Below are positions 35,508 through 46,930 of a stretch of DNA of 64,000 nt, in pieces. The translations under genes and the position numbers were made by a program. Source of the DNA: Limnoperna fortunei (lineage: Eukaryota; Mollusca; Bivalvia; Mytilida; Modiolidae); contig OX104112.1 of NCBI GenBank assembly GCA_944474755.1, forward strand, positions 84,829,756-84,893,755, written 5' to 3'. The notes under the pieces are model-generated. The model saw only the letters and a list, made by a program, of their open reading frames with translations, did not search any database and had not been told where the DNA came from. The stretch's first letter is position 1; the number at the start of each line of letters is the position of its first letter.

Positions 35508-36025
35508 ATGGGTACCAAACCGGTCTATCATTAACCCGATATTTATAAGTAGCAAACCGGTCTATCCTTAACCCGATATTCATCGGCACCAAACCGGTTA
35601 ACCCTTAATCCGATATTTATAGGTACTTAACCGGTCTTCCCTTACCCCGATATTCATGGGTACCAAACCGGTCTGCCCTTATCCCGATATTTATTAGTAC
35701 CAAACCGGTCTACCCTTACCCCAATATTTATGAGTTCAAAACCGGTCTACACTTATCCCGATATTTATAGGTACCATACCGATCTGCCTATAGCCCCATT
35801 TAATTATAGTACCAAACCGGTCTATCCTTACCCCGATATTTATGGGTACCAAGCCCGTTTACCTTTACCCCGATATTTATGGGTACCAAACTGGTCTACC
35901 CTTACCCCGAAATTTATGGGTACCAAACCCGTTTACCCTTACTTCTATATGTATGCGTACCAAACCGCTCTACCCTTATCCCGAAATTGATGGGGACTAA
36001 ACCGGGCTACCCTTACCCCGATTTT
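35508..36025. repeat. 37-bp minisatellite, about fourteen units
   Basis: Unit 'gtaccaaaccggtctaccct' plus 'taccccgatatttatgg', about 37 bp, with substitutions and small indels. Since 37 is not a multiple of three, the frame rotates from unit to unit, so the 86-codon open frame at 35730-35990 ('PVYPYPDIYGY'-like) is not evidence for a repeat protein. Ends are gradual. Confidence 0.95.
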
Positions 36026-38006
36026 GACCATGAGTAACACGACAGGCGGTCCCCTATTGTGGAACACCTTTTACTATGTTTGTGTTGTGAAAAATAGTTG
36101 AATTATGTTTATCTGGATTCTAAACATCGACGAAACATATAAATCGTTAAAATTTGCGGTATTCGGTTAATAAACTACACAGCAAAACTGCTTACTTTGC
36201 TCTTTTTTCGAAAATATTCCCATTAATACATGTATCAATATAATGTCACCGTTCAACGTGGCAACACGGTCAACCATTAGCCTACACATTTCAAGCTCTC
36301 TATACCAGTGGGGCATATTTGCTTTATAAAACAATACGCTATATTGACAAAGTATGTATACTAGTACAGTACGTTGACATTTTCGTACACAATACGTATC
36401 TTACCGTCATCTAAGATTTTGTATCCAATAAAATACTTATAATACAGTGCTGTAACTAAAACGTATATCATCATATGTAATGAAATCCTTGGTTAGTAGA
36501 CTGCCTTCATCGATTGTGTATAGTCCAGTGAAAACTATTTCAGATGTATTTTGAATAACATTTTGTTGTAAATACTTTGTAAAAGACCTTTTAAATATAC
36601 CGATAAACAGTGGTACCGGGGATTTACTCCTAAAGGCTGCCAAATTGGCACTGGACTATTACATTGAAAAATATACTGTACTAGAGAAAAACTATAAAAA
36701 TCTACAATATGCAAGTTACTCAAATTCTTATGAAAGATTTAAGAAAACGTTTAGATGTTAAAGATATGTGATAAACGTAGGTAAAAAAAGGGGGTTTCAA
36801 CATTGAAACGATATCCGTAAAACACGGAGTTAATTGAATTAAGAATATAACATTTGAACGCATGCCCGCGGTAATGTGATTGTTTTGCCACTTTTTGAAT
36901 AAACATTTATCACAGATACTTGTTTTCCAATACATCACTTTTATACATTTAAAATACACCTGAAGACTGAGGTTATAGAAGTCGGAAAGTAAATATTACA
37001 AATATGTTTGGCCTGTAACTATCAAATAACTGTTTCTTGTTCGTTTTGACAAATGAAAAGAATATAGCTAGAATATTGCGAAATTCATTTCGTGGAATAA
37101 TAATTAGATCTACGTCTTCAGACTACAAAACGGCAATTAACATACAATGAACATGAAGCGAAAAATACAACCAAAACTGATATCAAATGTTTAACAAAAT
37201 ACAATTATATAACGTCAGTCGCACTTTTCAATACGCACCAATATGTTTTAATTAAATAAACGTAGAGGCTTATTCAAGTAGTTTTAAATAAATTTTAGTC
37301 TTATGTATAATTTTATTGTCTAGCACTTAGCTATGTAATATGATTTATTCGTCTCTTCTGCTATTCACATTTTCCAGGTTAAGTAAAAGATTGACATTAC
37401 AAAATCGTCAAAAATGGCTATAAAGTCAGGATTTTGTGTGTCAATAATTAGTCAACGATATCTTTATTGTGCCAAATATCTGTATATCACTAATTTGTTT
37501 GAAATTACAAATGTATGTAACAGATGGAAGAACGTATGTAGATAGAAATTTAGACAGGAAGGTACCAAGAGGTTCACATTTTATTTTAACTATAAAAGTA
37601 TATATTGGCTTTGTTCAAAATATGGATAACTGCTAGTAATACAAATTATCTCCAGGCCGAGGTGTTCAAATAACTGCGTCTTATGCAAGTGATTCAAATT
37701 ATCTTTGTTTTGAGCAGACAATGTTATGTTCCTATATCATTTTGTTACATCTGTTAGGCTGTTCCTTTATTTAACATTTGATTCGTGTTCATTGTAGTTA
37801 TACCGATCGTATCAAGAAACTTTAAAAACACATTTGATAGTATTTATCACTATGTTATATATGGTAGTAGTCACTTTTGATATTTAATACATAAACTAAT
37901 TTAGGTATTCATACAATTTGTTCTAAATGATTGATTTCTTTTAATTGTAGTAATAACTGTTTCTGTTTTCAAGCGCTTAATCATGCATGTGTCAAAGGTT
38001 ATTCGT
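36026..38006. other. Non-coding stretch downstream of EF-hand gene
   Basis: No supported gene. Minus frames around 36437-36959 overlap in different frames and lack convincing splice sites. Confidence 0.35.
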
Positions 38007-39694
38007 TCATTCTTTTTGAGTAAGTTTATCTGTTACCTTACTCAGTGCTAAAACAGCCTCTGAAAAAGAACAAAGAAAAAGAATCGTAATATCAAAGTAC
38101 CGTGGGGTAATTTTTCTGGTATATGTAAGTAATCACAGGGCATTTTACCAGAACGTACATTGGCCTACTGCAGAAAGATATTTTACACAGCAAAATTCTT
38201 CGTCAATCATATAGTTTGTAATTGTCCCTTGACCTTCGGCACTTGTTGTTCGGTCGGTTAGTTTGCTATTTTTCTTTTCATAAAATAAAAAGACCAGCCA
38301 ATAACAATTGTCTTAACCAACGATTTTTACTTTCAAACATATGTAAAAATTAAATGTTAGTAAAAAAACCTACCTATTTCATCTAACTTTTGGTCATTGT
38401 TAACATCTCCTATTTTCATGAGTGTAATTGACATATTTGCAGCTTTGTCAAACGGCCAATTTATATCATGTCTGTAAAAGTTGTAAATCTCGTTCTTTGT
38501 CAAAAAACTATCTTTGTTCACATCCGCACGTTTAAATAAATATTCAGCTAGTGCAAATTCACCAAAATAATCTTTCCGTTTTGCAGCTGTTTTCTGTAAG
38601 AAGCACAAATTAAAACACAAACAAACAATATAGATCAGTAATTATTAGAGACGTCATTGATCGCTGTAAAAAATCTAAAAAAAACCCTCTATGCTGTCTT
38701 AATATAGTAAATCGAAACTAAACCTTCGTCAACAAAACATGGCAAAAAAGTAAACGGTTGGAATTTGTATAACGGGTTTTAACCTTCAAAAATACAATTT
38801 CTGTGTATGTAACTGTTCAATCAGATTGTTTATGTCGAGTTTGGGCATTGTCTTATTTGGTTTTTTGAAAGTTTTTGGTGGTTTACTACCATTTTGCAAG
38901 TTCGTTATAAGCAAGTCATAACTGTTCCTTTGTTATTCAGGTTGGATAAATAGAGCGTGTATTGTAATGGTGGTGTACACATGTACAGTATTAACGATAA
39001 TAGATAAAAGTAAAAAAAACTGTAAGCAATGCTCAATAATTGATACCCCCACCGCTTTATTATCTGACAAAATGGCAAAGTTAATGTTTTTCGTGGGGAA
39101 ATAACAAAAGCATTTCTTATTAAAATGCAATTATCAGATGCACAATGGAAATATGTGACACAAATTCTGTGAAAGTTTAAATAAATTACAAAAAGTGATT
39201 TAGGATAAGTTGCGGATAAGAGATAGGCATACGAAAATGCAACGGTCACCTTATGTCAAAATGGAAGTGTATCTGTTGGTAAGGTTAACTCCAAGTTTCA
39301 TTTTGATCAAAAATGTAAAGTATCAAGTGCAACTTGGCACTATGTGGCAAAGATTATGTGAAAATTCAATAACAAATACGCATCAAGAAACAGATAAGAG
39401 ATAAGAGATGTGTAAGAGTCGGACAACACCATCACTACATAAACCTACTATCACTTTTTAAATATTAGAATGTTGTAATAACATTGGATTAAAAATATAG
39501 AAGTGAAAAGTAATTTTAATGATATTTAAGAAAAAATACTTTCTATTAAAAAACCTGGGCCTATCAAAACATTTATTGAAAGTAAATAATAAATTCAGTT
39601 ACATCATACATACCCCAGTTTCTTCTTCATTTTTCACAGCAGTGTTAGCAAACACGGCGGCTATACATAGGACTAAAGCGCAGAATATATTCAT
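38007..39694 (-). CDS. Secreted two-EF-hand calcium-binding protein, three exons
   Basis: Exon 1 is 39694-39614 (donor GTATGT). Exon 2 is 38593-38374 (acceptor 'tgcttcttacag', donor GTAGGT). Exon 3 is 38059-38007 (acceptor 'ctttgttctttttcag', stop TGA). Phases agree (0, then 1) and give 117 aa. Residues 1 to about 16-18 are a signal peptide (MNIFCALVLCIAAVFA). EF loop 1 is residues 51-62, DVNKDSFLTKNE, with Asp/Asn/Asp at 1, 3, 5 and Glu at 12. EF loop 2 is residues 90-101, DVNNDQKLDEIE; its last Glu is formed only by splicing exon 2 to exon 3, strong support for the model. One sequon-like NMS is at 80-82. The protein should bind calcium outside the cell or in the secretory lumen. Mineralisation is a plausible role in a mollusc but not shown. 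Confidence 0.85.
39080..39420. repeat. Two diverged copies of a short dispersed repeat in the first intron
   Basis: 'tatgtgacacaaattctgtgaaa' near 39150 and 'tatgtggcaaagattatgtgaaa' near 39340 start two similar stretches, both ending near 'gataagagat'. The phrase style is common in bivalve intronic repeats. It lies in intron 1 of the EF-hand gene. Confidence 0.45.
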
Positions 39695-39740
39695 TGTAAA
39701 GATTAAAACAAATTGTTTCTGAAACAGAAGAATCAAACGA

Positions 39741-39747
39741 TTATATA
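39741..39747 (-). promoter_or_regulatory. TATA-like box of EF-hand gene
   Basis: TATATAA on the minus strand about 47-53 bases upstream of the start codon at 39694. The plus strand also reads tatataa here, so it does not fix direction by itself. Confidence 0.45.
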
Positions 39748-40369
39748 AACAGATAAGACAATACAAGGACACAGTTTGGAGTAAACACTTAAAAACAGAA
39801 TGATGAAAACAAACAAAAAATTATTGAACACAAATTTATGGCATTTTATTAGTTATAGATACTATTATGAAAATAAACTTTAATTAATTATATTTTTATT
39901 TAAGCATTTATACTAATGAAAGGAAGGAAATATCATTTAGCTTGAAAGAATATGGTCATACATCGGATATTAATTAAATACTATTTGTGTTAAAGATAAA
40001 ATTCAACCCTTCAATATACTCATAAATCTATGCTCTGGGAAAACGTGTTCTAAAAAGAAACCCATTTAACAAAAGTCGCCGCGTTGTAAAATTGGTCCCT
40101 AGGTACAATCATATTCCTACCTTTAATCAATGTAATTTATAAGATGTTAATGGCAGGAAATTACATTAAGAATTAAGTATCACTTAATCATACAGGCGAT
40201 TATTAAGATTACTTATTAAAAACAAAAGTAACAAAATTGATACATCGTATTTATACACCATTTTCAATATTAAAATGATATCATATGTTCTTTAATATGT
40301 CTTAAAATTAAATATGTTCGGTCTTCGCTGGGTACTTAAAATGATTCCCAGGACTTGTTGTGGGTTGCT
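39748..40369. other. Upstream region, nothing assigned
   Basis: AT-rich; no exon or repeat recognised. Confidence 0.35.
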
Positions 40370-40795
40370 AGGTTATTAAGGATTGTTTTCAATTGCTGGT
40401 TAGATTATTGGATATAAACGACTTTGGGTCGATTTACGCTGAATAAACCGCGAAGCGGTTTATGTTGCAGCGTAAATCGATCCAAAGTCGTTTATATCCA
40501 ATAATCTAACCAACAATTGAAAACAAACCTTATATTTTAAATTCTATAGTAAAAATGAAGTAACAAGAACAATACTTTACAAGTAATCAAATAATATTTG
40601 CAATTCACAATTTTAGTGTCGTCACTTGTTGTTTGCGGAAGAATTCATGTATAGTCAACGTCATCAATGCATCTTATTATGACGTCACAATCAGTCACGT
40701 GCTGAAAAACCAAGTTAGGTTATACGAAATAACCAACTTTGCTCATGTATTAGAGTATTTAAATGAAATTAAAATATTAATACGGTAAACAAGAC
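40370..40795. repeat. Hairpin-bearing repeat, unit 1
   Basis: Starts with a long near-perfect palindrome (arms 40378-40451 and 40455-40531, loop GAA; mismatches are few plus a 3-base gap). It is followed by about 260 bp that recur after the second palindrome, including 'gtcaacgtcatcaat' and 'tatgacgtcacaatcagtcacgtg', which joins a CRE-like TGACGTCA and an E-box CACGTG. No coding capacity. Confidence 0.85.
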
Positions 40796-40939
40796 TGTAG
40801 ACCAAAGTGAGTTTACAAAAGAGTAGGCTCGTATGTAGCCGCTACAAAATTATCCGTTCCTTCCAAACTCCATCCAATGAAAGTAAAATTTTTGCTCTCA
40901 TTGGTCTATTCTAACCCATTTATTTACTTAGCTTATTTC

Positions 40940-41365
40940 TTTATTTAAGGATTGTTTTCAATTGCTGTTTATATTATTGAATATAGACGACTTTGGGTCG
41001 GTTTACGCCAATAAACCACGAAGCGTTTTATGTACAACATAAACCCACCAAACGTCGTCTATATCCAATAATCTAACCAGCAATTGAAAACAATTCTTAT
41101 ATTTTAAATTCAATATTATGAAAAGAAACAATAAAAAAAAATATAATCAATAGTCAAATAATATTTGCAATTCACATTTATTAGTTTCGTCATTTGTTGT
41201 TGTTTTAGAATTCATGTTTAGTCAACGTCATCAATACTTATAAATATGACGTCAACAATTAGTCCCGTGCTTATATACAAAATTAGGTTATACGAAATGG
41301 ACAATGTTGCTTGGCCTTTGAGTATTTACAGGAAATTGAAATATATAAATATAAACTGCTGGTAG
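40940..41365. repeat. Hairpin-bearing repeat, unit 2
   Basis: A more diverged copy of the unit at 40370-40795 in the same orientation. The palindrome spans about 40947-41098, and the downstream part includes 'tatgacgtcaacaattagtcccgtgc', in which the E-box is broken. Copies start about 570 bases apart, separated by about 145 unrelated bases. Confidence 0.8.
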
Positions 41366-42949
41366 CTAGATGTAAAGGAACTAACTAGTATGCATTTAAT
41401 CGTGGGTCTTTGGTAAAGACTTGATCAAGATTTAAATGATTTTTAAACAGATCTCGGTGAAATATTTGAGAAAATTGAAATGATTAAGGCTTTGTTATAT
41501 CTTTAATTGGTTATAAACAGCATAATTAATGTAACAATTTTAAATGCGTTGTAGATTCTTCTCTTTCAAAAATCAAATATTCTCACAGTTAAACATTAAA
41601 AAAATTTAAACTCCTTTTGCATTTAAAAAGGGTTCTGCTAGTCGATACCTTAATGTATAATTGGTAATGTGCATATAATTGGAAATCTAAGTTAACTGGG
41701 ACTATTTGTAAATATATATTCCGGGAATACAATATTTCTTTTCATAAATATTTCTTTTTGAGAAGCTTTTCTCATAAAACAATTTATGCTTCGTTATGTT
41801 GTGAATGTTTTACCCACAATTGTTTTTAATGTAGACAGTTTGGTCAATATTAGTCCAATACTAGTATTCTTTTCTTTACCATTATTGTAAATACCCCAGG
41901 TTATTACAACATCAAAGTGAAAAGGATACACTTTGGAGATAATGTAGAGATTTTAATGTCTAAGTCAAATAGAATCTGGCTTACTGACAAAGCCATTAAT
42001 TTTTTTACACTTTTATCCGTTTTACAAGAAATATACAAATACTGTTTCCGCTAGGTTTATTCAATCCTGACATCATTAAGTTCGTCTTCGACAAAAGAGT
42101 TTTAGGTTATGTAATTTTTACTACAGAAATATAATATTAATATTATAATATTGAAAAAAAAACCTTGTTGGTGTTAAATGTAATAGATTACAAGATTTTA
42201 TCGGTATATAAAACATGGGGAAATATGAAATCAGAAATATATATATAAAAAAAATACAACAATGCAGAGAATCTTACTTTAAATATATTACATTTTTGTT
42301 TAAATTTATAGATAAACATTAGTATGCTGTTTTATAATAAATGTTCAACTTTTTTTTCAAAACAATTAATAGTATTATATGCTAGCACTTACCGTCTGTT
42401 GTTATTTTGCTTCTATATGTTGAACAGAAGAATTTTCAATTTTATATGCGACAAGCTTTCAATAAATAATTGAATTCATAATCGATTAGATCCATTATAA
42501 TATCACAATTTAACAAATTGAAGTCATCTGTTTAACAATGTAATAGATTGGTGTTTACAGTATTTGACGAACAGATAATAATGTCCAATTGTCTGCAAGT
42601 GCTTATATTGTGCTCTACTGAAGACATTGCCATTCAAAAATTGAAAATGTGTTAGAATGTCTAAATGCTCAATTCTATGTATCCACCAGCAGCTACAAGT
42701 TTATAACAGACTTATAAGTACTTATCCATTGATAATAATTTGTATCAGATAAGTATTTGAATAAATGTATAACGAATTAAAAATTACAAGCGTGTTCTGT
42801 CTCTTATTGAAAGCTTATGCACTATTTTATATTAAATGCCAAAACATTAAATTTTAATTTTCCTCAAGGTATACACAGCCTTACTCTGATTTTGTATAAT
42901 GTTTTGTAATTTTGATTATAAATGCTCTACAACATCTTAATTATTCTGC
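41366..42949. other. Non-coding AT-rich stretch
   Basis: No gene recognised. Confidence 0.35.
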
Positions 42950-43330
42950 TGGTGGACTGTTAGCCCCAGAGGGTATCACCAGCCCAATAGTCACGCGTTG
43001 GCGCTGACAAGAATTTTATAATTTGTTTTCAGATAGATTTTCTTTAAGTGATTGTGATAATCATTGGATACACCTTTTACTGACCTGTATTATATGATAC
43101 CTAACCATTTGTATCAACAAACCAACTCACACACAACAATAATTGAAATGGGAGTTTGACATGCCATAAAACCTGGTTTCACCCACCATTTCTTTTGAAA
43201 TGCCTGTACCAAATCAGGCTTTAGTTGCTTTTTTGTGGTTGTTTCAGGTTTGTCCGTTTCTTGATTCGTAGATTGTTTTTGTGGTATTTTGTTACTACAT
43301 TCATCTTGAACATTTTGAGCTACCCATGCT
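42950..43330. repeat. Bivalve-type dispersed repeat
   Basis: The phrase 'ctgctggtggactgttagcc' followed by 'gagggtatcaccagccca' and 'ttggcgctgacaagaa', and further on 'cacccaccatttcttttgaaatgcctgtaccaaatcagg' (in pieces), match sequences I remember as very frequent in mussel genomes. It is the main hint for a mytilid-like host. The class of the repeat is unknown to me; this rests on memory, not a search. Confidence 0.5.
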
Positions 43331-43791
43331 CCACAAATTGGACATTTGCATAAATATCAAAAGCACGTATAATAATAATTTAATGAAATAAGGTTTATAT
43401 TGATTAAACAAAATGTGCCACATGTTTAAAAAAACCCAACCAAGTTAGTAACAACAATAATAAAATTTTACTTGTTTTCCATGATTTTAAGAAAACTGTT
43501 TGCTTAACTGTCGTCCGTAGTCCTTTTGGGTAAATAATAGTAACAATTTAATTAATGGCCTGTGATTAATAAAACAATATTTATTTTTGTGTATAGTATG
43601 CGAAAGTAAATGTAAAACTCTAACCAATCCGACTTAGCTTTATCGAATAACAAAGCAATCACCACTATTACATATGACTCATTTATACATAGTGAAAAGT
43701 CTCAATTAATGTTATGTTTTTGATATTTATATGCCCTAAAACGATTTTCATAATAAAACTATTTGGTTTTAAGCAAATGTAATATAATTTA

Positions 43792-43977
43792 TTAATTCAG
43801 AAACAGTTCACCTTTCATTGCAGGTCGATTTGTGAAAATATATGAAAAGTCAATATTTTGCCAACACTCATTTACTTCTGACGTAATGATAGTAGGAAAT
43901 ATGAGACAATGAACAACTTTTCTTACATGCTTTGTAGTAATATCTTCACTATTCGTAAGCCACGTGTCATTAAACAT
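43792..43977 (-). pseudogene. Short protein-like frame, perhaps a LINE relic
   Basis: A 61-codon minus frame whose middle, 'ITTKHVRKVVHCLIFPTII' to 'NECWQNI', resembles the segment before the 'YGCETW' block in endonuclease-RT LINEs. It has ATG and stop but no other support. A short host exon cannot be excluded. Confidence 0.3.
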
Positions 43978-46230
43978 CTTGATTTTGAGAATTTCCTCAG
44001 CTTATCCTTTCTTAAGGAATTTGTTTAAAACCATACGAATATAAGAAAAATAAGAAACCTAATTTCTCTTTATTACAATACTTCATGTAAAATTTCAGAA
44101 ATACTGAAAGGCATAACATTAGACTGTCTATGTTTTTTTAATAAGTAGAATCTGTAAACACGAAATATATATACCATGAACAAATATCGCCCGCAAATAA
44201 TGTCATTTGAAAAAAAAAACAAAAAACAAAACAAAACAGTATCAACAAAGGTACATTTGGTACTTTGTTTTTGTGTCCCGAACTACCTTTATAATATAGC
44301 CGATTGTATTCGTTGTCAGCCGTATGTTTGAACAATAAAAATGTCGGATCATTCGTAGAAGCTGCACAAATGACTTAAAAAAGAATGTAATCATAAAGTT
44401 TTTACAGCGTTTTCTAAAGTAAAATTTAAAATAAGATTAGCTGGCACTCCTGTCTCTAATAACAACAGACTTAAATTTACATTAATTTGAAATGGTTTTT
44501 TGTGAAGTGGTCATTAGTTGTACAAAATAAATAACTTTTGGAAATCATATAAAGACAATCTTTTAAATGTTAATAGTGAATTAAAAATAAATATGTATAA
44601 AACAAGACAAAGAATGATTGTAATTAAAGTTTGGGTGTGGGTGTCATGATACATGAAATACTGTTGAAAATGCCTAAAAGATCTTCAACAATACACAAAG
44701 GGGTATGGTATATTACGCTTTGTTTCTTTTTGCTAACACAGAGTATATGAAAATAATCAAGACAAAATCACCTTTTGTTATTTGGTCACCTTAACATATG
44801 GTTTATTGATTTTCAAAGCCTCATTTCACTATTGCGCAAGTGGGAATCAATCGCAAATAATTAAATTGTGCTTCAAATGCTCTGATTACATATGTCATTT
44901 GGAATATAATTGTGATGATAACAAAATCTTGATTGCTAATAATTGGAATTTGTTTAACAATGTCAGATTTTGCTAGAAAAAAACGTTTTTATTTAATTTC
45001 TTTGTCGTATACTTGTAGTCTCAGTAAAGTTGCGAATTGAAGACATTAAGCAAGCATAAAATCTTTCAATCAGCTAAAATGTTGGCTTTTTTCTTTAAGA
45101 TAAAAATGTCTGTTAAAAAAATTGTATTTATGATAATCTGCAAGAATTTTTTAAAATTTATTTTACGAAAGCCTTGCCAAACAGACTTACACATAAACCA
45201 ATTATCTCGTATTACTAAGTCATTACTTCAAGAAAATTATCTTGTTATAACGTGATTGCGAAAACGTTATCTACTATTGCGTCAAAGTTGTCCAGGAATG
45301 ACTTTTTAAAAACTACTTTCGTACAAGGTCAATAACATAAAACAAAACAGAATAAAAGAATAAAAACCAAAAGAAAACACAAAAGAGAAAATAATTAAGA
45401 TTTCTCTTCTTTTTTATGTTACAAAATATCACAAACCAGTCGATTGATATATTGTTAGTCCCAACATTAAAAATATAATAACATTTTTAATGTTATTCCT
45501 TCATCCATTTTTTATGACATCCACTGTGTCCAAACAGGCTGCACAAATAAGAACTATTGCATATATATTACAGTTTTATTGTAAATGTGCTTTTAATTGA
45601 CATGAAAATAATGTCTAAACAGCGATTGTGTATTGATGTTGGTAAAATAATCTACACAGCATTAGCTTTATTGCAGCTTTGCTTCGTGCGACTATATAGT
45701 TGTATAGTTGTTATGATCTACCTGTGTAGCTCATGGTTGCTTCTAATTTTTAATCTGTAAGGTAGCGCCACACTTTACACGATTACAAGAAAGATCTCTA
45801 GGGTATAAAATACAAAAATTACTACCCTTGCATCATTCTCATAAAATTACATTTCACTCGAGTATGTGTTTTATAGGATATTTTGTGCATTTTGTTGAAT
45901 TTCAGAGTTTTGATCACAAAGGCAAGACGTTTAATCTTAAACAACATAAGAGGTACGCATGTGTTTGTTATTCGAGACTGCCAGATAACATCTCCAGTTT
46001 CTGATCGCTTATTCTTCGGCGTTATAAACACTATGGTGTTTGTTTATTTTCTGTATATTTCCTTGTCACGTGTTTTTGGATCATACCACCCAAATTGCTG
46101 AGAATTGAATGATATGTGCATAATAACGAGTTTATTGACAACTTAAGTACCATTTTAGATATATTTTCAGTCAGTCACTATTTCTTTACGAATGTCAGCT
46201 AAAGATACCAAAGTTAATTAAAATATACCG
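43978..46230. other. Non-coding AT-rich stretch
   Basis: Short frames at 44782, 45037, 45557 and 45883 lack splice or motif support. Confidence 0.35.
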
Positions 46231-46613
46231 TTAGGTTTGTTGCACTCGTTTTATTGGCGGAAGTGGAAATTTACTGTTTAATGGTATGGGATGAATTCTT
46301 CCTGGAACATACAAATCCATTGCTCTCAATTTGGACAATTCATCAAATTGATACTTTTGACAGCTATCTAACCTTTTGCCATATCGGTTGTATTTTCCTG
46401 TGAATTCTGAGTTTATATTGTTGTCATTGTTTATAACTTTTTGTGGAATGTAAAATTGTTCAAAATTATTATATTTGTTAGAAAATGTTTTAAGATAAAT
46501 ATCGTGTAAATATAAGTCGACAGAGTTCTTCTCCGTATATTTTGTTGTTCCTTCTTCCATTTTCAGAAATATTCAGGAAACCAATACGTCTTCTAACTCA
46601 AGGTACTAATAAC
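46231..46613 (-). CDS. 109-aa protein of unknown function, coding exon
   Basis: The frame runs from ATG at 46560 to TAA at 46231-46233. A good acceptor ('tttttctttttccatttcag') precedes 46613, so the exon would begin with 53 bases of leader and the start codon lies inside it; an upstream non-coding exon is expected. The product has no signal peptide or membrane segment. It is rich in Asn, Tyr, Lys and Asp in the first half. The C-terminus 'MDLYVPGRIHPIPLNSKFPL' is proline-rich and looks like a conserved short linear region. I do not recognise the family. Small ciliary or sperm microtubule-associated proteins have this kind of composition, which is only a suggestion. Confidence 0.55.
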
Positions 46614-46669
46614 CTGAAATGGAAAAAGAAAAAAAAATATAAATGTTATAATTTTAGTTGTAATTTTGG

Positions 46670-46930
46670 GAAAAATAAATGATCTTGACCACTGACCTTT
46701 TGGTCTATGAATGTATTGTTCAAACGCATTTAAAAGAATGAATCACGTCAAAATTAATGGGAAATGGAAATTTTGTTTAAATATGACTTTGACATTGACC
46801 TTTAACAACGTGTACTATACCAGGCTGAAGGTCAACAATGTACAACAGCAAAGTTTCTAGTCAATATATGTTGTAGTTATTCAGATATGTCCATTTAAAA
46901 TAAATTGCATGGGTCATCAAGATGACTGTT
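46670..46930. repeat. 'gaccttgacc'-type dispersed repeat
   Basis: 'gatcttgaccactgacctttt', 'gactttgacattgaccttt' and 'ggctgaaggtcaac' recur in the manner of the very common bivalve repeat family built on ACCTTGACC phrases. One diverged copy; it lies upstream of the acceptor of the 46231 gene, so in its presumed first intron. Confidence 0.5.

Noticed and set aside
35730..35990. Tyr/Pro-rich repeat protein
   Set aside because: It comes from a 37-bp minisatellite whose unit changes the frame; no splice sites or start context.
36437..36643. Extra EF-hand exon ('TIDEGSLLTKDFITYDDI')
   Set aside because: Loop spacing is wrong and the EF-hand gene already ends in exon 3 with a stop at 38007.
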